In this document: in pieces, positions 1 to 8,469 of the stretch | Position numbering within the stretch: position 1 is the first letter of the stretch | Layout of the letters: every line of letters begins with the position of its first letter | DNA from: Chitinophagaceae bacterium | GTDB lineage: Bacteria > Bacteroidota > Bacteroidia > Chitinophagales > Chitinophagaceae | DNA: 64,000 bases | Assembly (NCBI GenBank): GCA_017307755.1 | Contig: JAFKGQ010000013.1 | Coordinates: 1-64,000 of the forward strand | Direction of reading: 5' to 3' | Program-made: the position numbers and the translations under genes | Notes under the pieces: generated by a model | What the model was told of the DNA's origin: nothing | The model's input: the letters and a program-made list of their open reading frames with translations, nothing else | Databases searched by the model: none

Positions 1-2508
1 ACCAGCGTCACGCTTACAGGTGCCTCCACCACCTCGGGCGCTACTTTCGCCTGGACCGGGCCTAACAGTTTCACGGCTACAGGCGCCACCGCTACAGCCA
101 CTGCTCCGGGAACTTATACCGTAACAGCTACCAATCCTACCACGGGATGTACGGCTACGGCTTCCACGACTGTGTCACAGAGCATCACGGCTCCCGCAAC
201 ACCAACGACCACCACTAGCCCGGCTAATGCCACGCTTACCTGCAGCACTAATTTTATCACCCTGTCAGGCAGCTCCACCACTACTGGTGTTTCTTATGCC
301 TGGACCGGGCCTAACAACTTTAGTATCGCCTCATCCCAGGCCAATGCATTCAATCCCGGGACCTATACACTAACGGCTACCAACCCGGTGAATGGCTGTA
401 CGTCCACGGCTACCGTGGCAGTGACGCAAAATATCGCGCGTCCTACCCTTCCGCCGATCTCTCCTTCCTCCGCCACACTGACCTGCGCCCATCCCAGCGT
501 CACCCTGACAGACAGCTCTTCCACTACGGGAGTCTCTTATAGCTGGAGCGGGCCTAATAGCTATACAGCTTCAGGTACTACGGCAGTCGTCGCTTCACAG
601 GGTTCTTACACCCTCACGGTGACTGACCCGTCAAATGGTTGTATGAGCACTACCACTGCAACCATCGGTCAGAACTTCGCGCCACCGGCAGGGGTGACTG
701 CCATTAATAATGGGCCCCTCACCTGTGCAATCACCAGCGTTACCCTCACCGGCAGTTCTTCCACTACAGGGATGACCTATAGCTGGGCAGGCCCTAATGG
801 CTTTACAGCTTCCGGCGCCACTGCTACGACCAGTATAGCCGGTACGTATACGCTTACGGTAACCAATCCTGTCAATGGGTGTACTTCCATTACCAATACG
901 GTAGTCGCACAGAATACTTCAGCGCCTGTTAATTTATCGATAGCTAGCAGCACGGGCGCCACCCTCCTGACCTGTACCAATACAAGCATTACCCTGACGG
1001 CCAGCTCAACGACAAGCGGTGTCGGCTTCAACTGGTCAGGACCCAACGGAGCCTCGGCTTCCGGGGCTTCCATCAGTGCAACCAATCCGGGAACCTACCT
1101 TGTAACGGCGACCAACTCGTCGAACGGCTGTTCTTCCACTGCTTCGGCTAATGTGACGCAAAACATCACACCACCGAACAACCTGCTGATGACGAGCAAT
1201 CCTACTACTGCCATGCTCACCTGCTCGACAAACAGCATTGCATTCAATATCAACTCTTCCGTCTCGGGCGCAACCTATACCTGGACGGGTCCCGGCGGAT
1301 TCACGTTTACCGGCCAGACTACGAATGTAAACACGCCTGGCACCTATACGGTAACGGCCACCGACCCCACCAATGGCTGTTCTTCCACGTCGTCAGCCAT
1401 TGTAACAACGGATACAACGCATCCTGCTGCGGTTGCCACCAGCAGTATTCCGGCCAATTCGCTATTGACCTGCTCCAACACCCAGGTGACCATAACGGGC
1501 AGCTCTGCTACGACAGGTGTCAACTACAGCTGGACAGGGCCCAACGGGTTTACAGCTACGACTGCATCTGCCACGGTGACGACTCCCGGTAACTATACTG
1601 TTACCGTCACCAATCCCAACAACGGTTGTGCCACTACGGTATCTGCCGCCACGGTGACGCAGAATACTACTGTCCCTGCTGCGGTATCAGCCACCGTCTC
1701 GAACAAACTCACCTGTAGTGCCGCCAGTGCCACGCTCAAAGGCAGCTCCTCGACGTCCGGCGTCACCTATGCCTGGACAGGACCTGGCCAGTTCTCCGCC
1801 TCCACGGCGATTACCACCGCGACCGTAGGCGGGCCCTATACCCTTACAGTGACAGATCCTTCCAACGGCTGTTCGTTCAGTACGTCTATCACCGTCCAGA
1901 CTGACAAAAATCCACCCGCAGGGGTAACTGCTACCAGCGGTGGAAACCTCAGCTGTACTGCCGGAAGCGTGACGCTCACGGGCAATTCCACCACTTCAGG
2001 TGTCACCTACACATGGGCTGGACCCAATGGATTTGCCGATCCTGAAAAGGTGGTTTCCGTTGTTGACTCGGGTACATATTTCCTCACGGTAAACAATCCG
2101 GCCAACGGCTGTACGGCGGTGGCCTCTGTCGTCGTGACCGCGGACTTTACCCAGTGCTCGATGGTAGCGCCCAAAGCAGTCTCGGGTCATTCGGTATTTC
2201 TCAATGATGCATCCATCGGAAGTACGGCCGGAGGTTCAGGCCTCATTTATAAGGTCTATCCCAACCCGGTGAATACTACGGCCCTTGTCAACCTGACCTC
2301 TCCGGAAAAGACGCATGTCTCTGTGGAAGTCTACAATAGTGTGGGCGTTCGTGAAAAGATCCTCTTTGACGGCACTGTTGAAGCAGGAATTCCCTATCAA
2401 TGGACGCTGGATGCCAGCAGGTTTGCCTCAGGTGTTCACTATTGCATCATTCGGATGAATAATAAGTCTTACACAAGTAAGTTGTTAATAACATCCGGAC
2501 GACCCTAA
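1..2508 (+). CDS. Secreted Ig/PKD-like repeat protein with T9SS sorting domain (5' end outside window)
   Basis: The reading frame is open from base 1, so the gene starts upstream of the window; the GTG at 172 is only an internal codon. The visible part holds about nine tandem units of roughly 80 residues. Each runs from an L-T-C motif, through Y-x-W-x-G-P-N, to G-T-Y-x-(L/V)-T-(V/A)-T-(N/D)-P and N-G-C, so each unit carries two cysteines placed to form a disulfide in an Ig/PKD-like beta sandwich. The last about 85 residues, from V-Y-P-N-P-V near base 2260, match a type A T9SS C-terminal sorting domain, which directs export across the outer membrane and attachment to the cell surface. Composition is very rich in Thr, Ser, Gly and Ala. 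The likely role is adhesin or surface filament, with ligand unknown. It is convergent with a second Ig-repeat T9SS cargo. No catalytic domain is visible in this part. Confidence 0.85.
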   Translation, partial: TSVTLTGASTTSGATFAWTGPNSFTATGATATATAPGTYTVTATNPTTGCTATASTTVSQSITAPATPTTTTSPANATLTCSTNFITLSGSSTTTGVSYAWTGPNNFSIASSQANAFNPGTYTLTATNPVNGCTSTATVAVTQNIARPTLPPISPSSATLTCAHPSVTLTDSSSTTGVSYSWSGPNSYTASGTTAVVASQGSYTLTVTDPSNGCMSTTTATIGQNFAPPAGVTAINNGPLTCAITSVTLTGSSSTTGMTYSWAGPNGFTASGATATTSIAGTYTLTVTNPVNGCTSITNTVVAQNTSAPVNLSIASSTGATLLTCTNTSITLTASSTTSGVGFNWSGPNGASASGASISATNPGTYLVTATNSSNGCSSTASANVTQNITPPNNLLMTSNPTTAMLTCSTNSIAFNINSSVSGATYTWTGPGGFTFTGQTTNVNTPGTYTVTATDPTNGCSSTSSAIVTTDTTHPAAVATSSIPANSLLTCSNTQVTITGSSATTGVNYSWTGPNGFTATTASATVTTPGNYTVTVTNPNNGCATTVSAATVTQNTTVPAAVSATVSNKLTCSAASATLKGSSSTSGVTYAWTGPGQFSASTAITTATVGGPYTLTVTDPSNGCSFSTSITVQTDKNPPAGVTATSGGNLSCTAGSVTLTGNSTTSGVTYTWAGPNGFADPEKVVSVVDSGTYFLTVNNPANGCTAVASVVVTADFTQCSMVAPKAVSGHSVFLNDASIGSTAGGSGLIYKVYPNPVNTTALVNLTSPEKTHVSVEVYNSVGVREKILFDGTVEAGIPYQWTLDASRFASGVHYCIIRMNNKSYTSKLLITSGRP

Positions 2509-2532
2509 TGGATGGTATATACCTGTTTCTTG

Positions 2533-2566
2533 AAAAAAGCCGTCTCTATTGTGAGGCGGCTTTTTT
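2533..2566. terminator. Bidirectional intrinsic terminator
   Basis: A 14-bp stem (2533-2546 pairing with 2553-2566, one G-U wobble) carries an A-run on its left side and a T-run on its right side. It lies between the stop codons of two convergent genes and can end transcription from both sides. Confidence 0.85.
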
Positions 2567-2590
2567 TATTTCTACTAATTCCCAGGCGGT

Positions 2591-5347
2591 CTATTTCTTC
2601 ACCAGTGTCATTACTTTGTTGAATCCTTGACCATCCGTCACCCGTACAAAGAAAACACCGGCAGGCATGCGGCTGATGTCCACAGGGAGGGAGTGCTGGC
2701 CTTTTACGAGATGGAGGGCATTTCTCGCTATCACACGTCCGGAAATATCTGTCACCAGGTAAACGATATTTGATTCCTTACCCAATGAAAGGAGAAGGTT
2801 GGTAACACCCTGTTCTGTGATGGAAGGCGCCAGGTCCGCGAGGCTGGTCATCTCTGTACCCGACAACTCGATGATCTGACTAAAAGTGATGCTGCCACTA
2901 AAGCCTACGAGCTTCAGCCGGTAGAGGTTGTCCTTCCCGGGGTGATTGTCATAAAAGGTATAGGAGGTCTTGCCTGTCTCCCCATCCAGTGTACTGATGT
3001 CCATGAACGGAGCGCCATCTGCCGATCGTTGAAGAATATAGTAGCGGGACTCCAGACCTGGGTCTACATTCCATGACAACCCGGTAGAGGTATTGTTTAC
3101 CCATTGCCCCGAGAAGGACAGCAGTTGATTGGCCAGAGGCACCATGGTGCTGGTGGCGACAGTGAACTGCGTCAGCGTAGAGAAAGTCCCTTTGGAAAGG
3201 GAATAGGGATTGCTGCCACTGGCGGCGGCGGTATTGCTCTCTTCAACAATGGCCGTCCCGTTGGAGCGTATGATCGAGGCACTGGCACGATTAAAACCAG
3301 AAGGTTCATCAGCCAACCTCCATAACATGCCCAGGGAGATATTGCTGCTGCCGGCACTTGCCGCGCTAACAAGCCAGGTGCGATCAATGACAGAGCCGGA
3401 AGGGGCGCCTGGGATGTATTGGTCGCCGACGGCAACAGTAAAGTCGTTGGTGGCGCCACCATTGGTCAACTGCAGAGGATTGTAAGTAGAAGGAGTTGGT
3501 CCTACCGGGAAGAGCACGGCGCCACTGGAAGAGCTTATCTGTGCAATAGCGAGGCCCCCTGTGCCCGTGTTGCCTGCGCCACTGCTGCCATCACCGGTGA
3601 CGATCCAGCCTGTTTGCGAGCCGGAGAAGGAAGCTCCACGGATAGGATAGCTGCCCGCCTTCATCTCCAGGATATTGCTGCCTGTGACCAGCATGGCGCT
3701 ACCTGCCAGAGTAAGGGTATCGGTAATGGCGACATTACGCTGCAGCAATTTATTCCCGGCACTATCGATCCTGATCGAGCCATGATCCGCTGGAAAAATA
3801 TTCTGGTTGCCGCCCGCCATATATACTATTGTCCCGGCGATATTGTATGGGGCGGTTATGGCGACAGTACCACCGCTGATACTGAGGGTGGCAAACTTCT
3901 GAAGGGTAAGGCTATGGGCGGTAGCAGTGATGGTATGAGCGCTGATCAGGGGCATCCTGGGTGCTGCAGCAGGGACCAGTACATCCGTGGTAGGGCCCGG
4001 TACGCCGCCGCACCAGTTACCCGGAGTTTCCCAGGCCGTGTCGGTGGTGCCCAGCCAGGTACCGGAACTATTGACATGCAGGGTTGCCGCATTGGAGGTC
4101 AGCGGTGATCCGCAACCGGTGACGATGGTATGATATTGATAACCATTGAGTACGGTAGTGACGGACGTATTGGCAAGACTAAAGATATTAGAGGTTGCCC
4201 CCGTAATGGAGGTCCAGGTGACGCCGCCATCGGCGCTTTGTTCCCACTGATACGTAAGGGTGCTGCCGGAAGCCGCTGTGCGGAAGCTGGCGGCGATCCC
4301 GGCACAGACCGTCTTGCTGGCGGGCTGGGTAGTTATGTTGGGCAGTGTTTTGAATGTCAGGGCCACGGGATTAGAACGGGTAGGGCAGGTGATCCCATGA
4401 CCCGTGACGGTCCTTACCACATCGTAACTTGCCGCCATCGTAGGGGCGTTGATGGTAAGAGCATAGCTCGAAGTACCGCTGTATAAACTACTATTGGATA
4501 TATTGCTCCATGTACTGCCATTGTCGGTGCTCACCTCCCATTGATAGCTGACACCCGTGCTGTCTGTAACGGCCAGGTTGCCATTGGCGCCGGGGCAAAT
4601 AAATAATGAGGCCGGGGTAGGTGTTACCACAGCTGGGCTACTTACGACATGCAGGGTATCTACGCCAATGCTTGTTACGGAGCAATGTGAGGTGCCATCG
4701 GTGACGATGGTACGGTACAGATTAGCGTTGAGGGAAGCATTTCCTGCAATGGTCATGGATAAGTTGGAGGATCCGGAATAGAAGCCTCCGTCAGTGACAT
4801 TGTTCCAGGACGTACCATTGTCTGTACTCACCTGCCATTTATAAGTATATCCTGCGTTGACATCGCCGGAAGCGAGTATAGTTGATCCGTTGGAACACAT
4901 GACATAACCGGAATTTGAAAGCTGCCCCAGGGGGCCCACTGTAAGAACGCCATAGTTGGAGTTATAGGAGCCGCTGTTGTCCGTTGCCACACAACGATAA
5001 TAATAATTGTTGAAGGAGGCAGTAGCGCCGGTAATGGTCAACGTAGCGCTGGTAGCGCCACTGTATGTACTTCCATTAGCTACCGAAGACCAGTTACTAC
5101 CATCAGTACTTAGCTGCCATATATAACTAAGGGGAGTGCTCGATGTTGCCACGGAGAAAGAGGCTGTACCACCGATGCAGACCTTCATATTGGAGGGCTG
5201 TGTAGTAAAACTGATACTAGTGGGATGGTATCCGGCCAGGACTGTGTGCGAGGGAAATGTCAGGCCAGCCAGTATCCAACAACACAAGATCACTCCTTTC
5301 GGTAAAAGGGCATACAATGCCTTCTTCAGGGGTTTGTAGTTTTTCAT
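2591..5347 (-). CDS. Secreted multi-Ig-domain protein with T9SS sorting domain
   Basis: The 918-residue protein has a basic N-terminus followed by a hydrophobic signal segment (about residues 12-38). It then has four or so Ig-like domains of about 85-95 residues, recognisable by paired cysteines, Y-x-W-(Q/E)-x-S motifs and S-x-Y-S-G-x-(S/T) turns. A different module follows from about residue 430 (W-L-G-T-T-D-T-A-W then N-W-C-G-G-V-P), of the kind found in large Bacteroidota surface proteins. The C-terminal about 80 residues fit a type A T9SS sorting domain (D-I-S-G-R-V motif, P-A-G-V-F-F-V-R-V, ending in V-K-K). It is probably exported and anchored on the surface, with binding or adhesion the most likely role. 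No enzyme signature is visible. The ATG is followed by a typical signal sequence, which supports this start. Confidence 0.85.
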   Translation of the reverse strand: MKNYKPLKKALYALLPKGVILCCWILAGLTFPSHTVLAGYHPTSISFTTQPSNMKVCIGGTASFSVATSSTPLSYIWQLSTDGSNWSSVANGSTYSGATSATLTITGATASFNNYYYRCVATDNSGSYNSNYGVLTVGPLGQLSNSGYVMCSNGSTILASGDVNAGYTYKWQVSTDNGTSWNNVTDGGFYSGSSNLSMTIAGNASLNANLYRTIVTDGTSHCSVTSIGVDTLHVVSSPAVVTPTPASLFICPGANGNLAVTDSTGVSYQWEVSTDNGSTWSNISNSSLYSGTSSYALTINAPTMAASYDVVRTVTGHGITCPTRSNPVALTFKTLPNITTQPASKTVCAGIAASFRTAASGSTLTYQWEQSADGGVTWTSITGATSNIFSLANTSVTTVLNGYQYHTIVTGCGSPLTSNAATLHVNSSGTWLGTTDTAWETPGNWCGGVPGPTTDVLVPAAAPRMPLISAHTITATAHSLTLQKFATLSISGGTVAITAPYNIAGTIVYMAGGNQNIFPADHGSIRIDSAGNKLLQRNVAITDTLTLAGSAMLVTGSNILEMKAGSYPIRGASFSGSQTGWIVTGDGSSGAGNTGTGGLAIAQISSSSGAVLFPVGPTPSTYNPLQLTNGGATNDFTVAVGDQYIPGAPSGSVIDRTWLVSAASAGSSNISLGMLWRLADEPSGFNRASASIIRSNGTAIVEESNTAAASGSNPYSLSKGTFSTLTQFTVATSTMVPLANQLLSFSGQWVNNTSTGLSWNVDPGLESRYYILQRSADGAPFMDISTLDGETGKTSYTFYDNHPGKDNLYRLKLVGFSGSITFSQIIELSGTEMTSLADLAPSITEQGVTNLLLSLGKESNIVYLVTDISGRVIARNALHLVKGQHSLPVDISRMPAGVFFVRVTDGQGFNKVMTLVKK

Positions 5348-5666
5348 ACGAACGGGAATTAGTTTTTACAACGGTTATGGGATTAAATCGCATAAATCTA
5401 TTACATTTCCCCTGGAGTTACCAGTCACGAGGGGCTGCACGAAGGCGAATAGCCGAGGCTGGGAGTGAGGGTATCTAAAAACAAGATAAGGGGTATTTTA
5501 CGGGGATGAGTATCCCTTATTATTTGCTTATATGTAATTTTAACATTTATTGACCGATGCAGTTAAGGAAAGACAAGTATTAGAATAAACGCTACGCGTG
5601 ACTGAGTGTTTTACGAGGTAATCATACTGATGCCTCAATTTATTGTTCAGCGGATGATAAGTGTTC
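5348..5666. other. Intergenic region, no gene seen
   Basis: These 319 bases separate two minus-strand genes and must hold the leader of the Ig-repeat protein gene. No convincing reading frame, tRNA or terminator hairpin was found, and no perfect TAnnTTTG box on the minus strand. A GC-rich patch at about 5425-5465 stands out from the AT-rich remainder but forms no clear long stem. Confidence 0.5.
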
Positions 5667-6215
5667 TTATTTATTATCGTAAGAAGTTCCTTTTACGCCC
5701 CCTTTCACCTTAAACGACCAGGTGATAAAAAATTCGGCAATCACTTCCCCGGCTTCGTTGGTGCCGATGGAACAGGCCCTGACGGTGGCGGCTTCGCCGG
5801 TGGCGATGGCTTCTTCGACGGCCTTTCGGATCAGCGATCCATCCGTGCATATAAAGAGGCTACGGCCTGTAGCTTTTTTAAAATAAGCAGCTTCCAGACG
5901 CACGACAAGCATGGATAAGGAAGGCTTTCGGCCCTGGATATGCGCCATAGCCAGGGCACCGGTGCTCATTTCTGCAGCCATGCTGAGACAGGCAAAATAG
6001 GTTGACCGGAAAGGGTTTTTTGTAAACCATTTATACGGTATGGTGACGGCGCAGCGATCCGGGTCCACATCCCGGATGCGAACGCCCGAGAAAAAGGCGC
6101 TGGGCAGTTTGGCCAGGAGGAAGAGCTTGAACTTAATAGGGTTGTTTACCACCCGAAAAAAGGACTTTTGCCCGGGTGTCAGTGTGTGTGCTACATGTGG
6201 ATCGGATGTGCTCAT
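5667..6215 (-). CDS. DUF4442 hotdog-fold thioesterase-like protein
   Basis: This 182-residue protein resembles the DUF4442 group of hotdog-fold proteins (PaaI/YiiD-C relatives), which are thought to act on acyl-thioesters, although most members have no tested substrate. Features seen are the N-terminal F-x-x-x-x-N-P-I-K-F-K-L-F region, the block around T-I-P-Y-K-W-F-T-K-N-P-F-R-S-T-Y-F-A, and a helix A-A-E-M-S-T-G-A-L-A typical of the central hotdog helix. There is no signal peptide, so it is probably cytoplasmic. It starts 3 bp after the stop of the upstream peptidase gene, so the two are almost certainly cotranscribed. The fold assignment is fairly secure; the substrate is unknown. Confidence 0.75.
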   Translation of the reverse strand: MSTSDPHVAHTLTPGQKSFFRVVNNPIKFKLFLLAKLPSAFFSGVRIRDVDPDRCAVTIPYKWFTKNPFRSTYFACLSMAAEMSTGALAMAHIQGRKPSLSMLVVRLEAAYFKKATGRSLFICTDGSLIRKAVEEAIATGEAATVRACSIGTNEAGEVIAEFFITWSFKVKGGVKGTSYDNK

Positions 6216-6218
6216 CGG

Positions 6219-7850
6219 CTACTTCTTAGTGATCTGTACGACGGTAGCTACCACGGCAGTGCTATCCACACCTCCCCTGATAGCAAACTGCATATTGCCC
6301 TTGGCGGAGCTGAGAAATTTGACATCATGGATCAACTTTCCTCCCAGGGCGGTGTTGACACGGGCAGCGTAGTCCTGGTTGGGGTTTGCGCTGATCTTAT
6401 TGTTCAGGGCATACCAGTCCAGGGGCTGCCGGCTTACCACGACGGCCATTTCGTCCCGCGTGCCGATGCTGTCGGGCATCATGCTTTTATCTTTTGGGAA
6501 AAGTCTGTAGCCTGTGATGCCGCAGAAAGGGGAATATTTTGTTTTTGTGGGATTATCGTTGCGGGGATAAGGGAACAGCGTATAGCTGGTGCCGTCCGTC
6601 TCCTTACCAAAGACATAGACATAACATTCCGTGGAGTTCTTTACTTCCATCTTGAAACGTGTGCCTTTTGCCACGGGCGCGACGGTTTCGAAGATATTGC
6701 CGTTCCTGGTCTGCAACGGTATATAGTCGCCGGAAACCGTCTTTTTTCCCTGGTAGGCCACCTGTACCAGACCGATCTCGCAGGCAAAGGGGGCGTTCGC
6801 CGCTGTGCCTACCTTATCCATCGGCTCCAACCCATAGGCTTCGCGTACAAAACGGCGGAAGTCTTTATAGCGCACCCAGGCAAAACCATTGTTGCCCCAG
6901 GAGGGTCCCCAGCTGTTCATGATAAGAAAGGCGCCGCCATATTTTCTATCATCATAGCCTACCACGCATTGGGCATGACCGCCAAAGCCCATCATGCTAT
7001 AGTCCTCCTCGGTAGGCTCCCAAACGTCCTTCCCCATCATGGGCTGCATATATGTGCCGCCGACCATCATACCTATGACGACGGGAGCGCCCTGAGCGAG
7101 GTTTTCTTTGATCGCTCTCAGGTCGACAACATTGTTCTTGTCGCCCGGGGTCAGCCGGTTAAAACCGCGCATACGGTGTTTTCTGGCTTCTTCCAGGAGG
7201 TTCTGGTCCGGCTGGCGGGCGCAGTCTTTATCCGTATAAGGGAATTGATCGTATGACACAGCCCCGCTGCGGGTCATAAACTCCATGGCCCGGATGATAT
7301 AGGAGCCCTCGCAGCCTTCCAGCCCTATCTGATTGTACAAAAAGGCCGGGCTATATCGCAGCGTCTTAGGTTCTTCTCCTGTACGGGCAGCCTCGGCGAT
7401 GGTGCGGGCGCCGTAAGCGCTGCTCCAGGCCACACAACTGCCCTGATGCCCCTGGTCGCCCACCGGCGGGGCAAACCGCTGCAAATTGGTCGCCTCGGGC
7501 AGGGGGTTCTTGGTGCTATCGTCGGAAAGGGATTCATAGATATTCGCCCGTTCAAATTGCCTGGGATCGAGATATCCGCCGGTGGTCAGCTGTTGGGCGA
7601 CGTTGTTGAGGATACCACCGCCGCCGCCATTACAACCGCCGCTCCTGAGCAGGAAATACCCCCCACCAAGAATGATCAGCAGAAAGATAAGACCACGGCC
7701 ACGGAACAGTCCCAACAAAAGCATGATGATACCGAAAATCCCGCCCCCTCCTCCACCGCCGCCGGGGAAACCACCGCCTCCACCGCTGCTACCTTCATCA
7801 CCACTGTTCTCTTCGGGGTCCTGGGGGTCATCTACCATACGGATAGGCAT
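6219..7850 (-). CDS. Membrane-anchored papain-family (C1) peptidase with C-terminal DUF4384-like domain
   Basis: The protein has 543 residues. An acidic, then strongly glycine-rich N-terminus (about 18-38) leads into two hydrophobic stretches (about 39-49 and 54-68) that should anchor it in the inner membrane. A papain-like domain follows: oxyanion Gln133 and catalytic Cys139 in G-D-Q-G-H-Q-G-S-C-V-A-W, His292 in F-G-G-H-A-Q-C-V-V-G-Y, and Asn312 in N-S-W-G. The full C1 active site is therefore present. From about residue 350 a second domain with the pattern C-Y-V-Y-V-F-G-K...L-F-P-Y-P resembles DUF4384, which often follows peptidases and kinases in Bacteroidota. No cleavable propeptide was recognised. 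It probably cleaves periplasmic peptides or proteins. It is the first gene of a pair with the DUF4442 gene. Confidence 0.85.
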   Translation of the reverse strand: MPIRMVDDPQDPEENSGDEGSSGGGGGFPGGGGGGGGIFGIIMLLLGLFRGRGLIFLLIILGGGYFLLRSGGCNGGGGGILNNVAQQLTTGGYLDPRQFERANIYESLSDDSTKNPLPEATNLQRFAPPVGDQGHQGSCVAWSSAYGARTIAEAARTGEEPKTLRYSPAFLYNQIGLEGCEGSYIIRAMEFMTRSGAVSYDQFPYTDKDCARQPDQNLLEEARKHRMRGFNRLTPGDKNNVVDLRAIKENLAQGAPVVIGMMVGGTYMQPMMGKDVWEPTEEDYSMMGFGGHAQCVVGYDDRKYGGAFLIMNSWGPSWGNNGFAWVRYKDFRRFVREAYGLEPMDKVGTAANAPFACEIGLVQVAYQGKKTVSGDYIPLQTRNGNIFETVAPVAKGTRFKMEVKNSTECYVYVFGKETDGTSYTLFPYPRNDNPTKTKYSPFCGITGYRLFPKDKSMMPDSIGTRDEMAVVVSRQPLDWYALNNKISANPNQDYAARVNTALGGKLIHDVKFLSSAKGNMQFAIRGGVDSTAVVATVVQITKK

Positions 7851-7970
7851 ACTGATTCAGTTTTAGTGATCTAAATGTAATAAAATTTGTGATGTAATTC
7901 TATTCTATAAAGTCACATCCTCCCCCCAAAGATGTCACAAGCGCCCCGAGTTTATACAGCCCAAGGATAG

Positions 7971-7978
7971 TATTTTTG
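7971..7978 (+). promoter_or_regulatory. Candidate Bacteroidota -7 promoter box for the VOC gene
   Basis: TATTTTTG fits the Bacteroidota -7 consensus TAnnTTTG and lies 38 bp before the ATG at 8017. The -33 element is weak: only a TTTA at 7951-7954 is present, 16 bp upstream of the box. Confidence 0.4.
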
Positions 7979-8016
7979 ATCTGACAACACCATTCCTTTA
8001 TTTTAAAAATTATGCC

Positions 8017-8445
8017 ATGTCAGCAATCAGTCCTTATTTGACATTCCGGGGTAATTGCGAGGAAGCATTCAATTTCTACAAAGCCGCCTTTGGCGGGGAG
8101 TTCTTCAACATCTCCCGCTTTAGCGATAGCCCGCCCGAATTCCAGGGACCGCCCAGCGACGGTCAGAAGATCATGCATGTGGCCCTGCCCATCGGTAATA
8201 ATACGATGCTGCTCGGTAGTGACGTGCCGGAACACATGGGGCCTGTCAATCAAGGGAATAATGTTTCCATCGCGGTTCATCCGGGCAGCGAAGAAGAGGC
8301 CGACCGTCTTTTCAATAGCCTTTCAGCAGGCGGACAGGTGACCATGCCGATGAGCAAAACATTCTGGAATGCTTATTTTGGCATGTTTACCGACAAATTC
8401 GGGATTCACTGGATGGTGAATTACGACTACGCGCATCCTATGTAG
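8017..8445 (+). CDS. VOC-family (PhnB/glyoxalase-like) protein
   Basis: This 142-residue cytoplasmic protein begins with the pattern seen in PhnB-type VOC proteins: P-Y-L-T-F-R-G-N-C-E-E-A-F-N-F-Y. It continues with I-M-H-V-A-L-P-I-G, a loop-rich middle and a closing D-K-F-G-I-H-W-M-V-N. The family folds as paired beta-alpha-beta-beta-beta units, often dimeric, and its members are dioxygenases, isomerases or resistance proteins; many PhnB-like members have no known substrate. The ATG at 8017 is preferred over the out-of-frame ATG at 8012. It is transcribed away from the peptidase gene and converges with lysA, leaving only 24 bp between the stops. Confidence 0.8.
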   Translation: MSAISPYLTFRGNCEEAFNFYKAAFGGEFFNISRFSDSPPEFQGPPSDGQKIMHVALPIGNNTMLLGSDVPEHMGPVNQGNNVSIAVHPGSEEEADRLFNSLSAGGQVTMPMSKTFWNAYFGMFTDKFGIHWMVNYDYAHPM

Positions 8446-8469
8446 TGGGTGCGCCCTGGCCTGCCGGTA

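Noticed and set aside
1..2508. Regular about 240-bp periodicity, considered as CRISPR or satellite
   Set aside because: The repeats are in-frame protein modules with diverged codons, not identical short repeats with spacers.
3104..4486. Several plus-strand frames opposite the Ig-repeat gene, up to 229 residues
   Set aside because: They are antisense to a strong T9SS cargo gene and have low-complexity translations with no domains.
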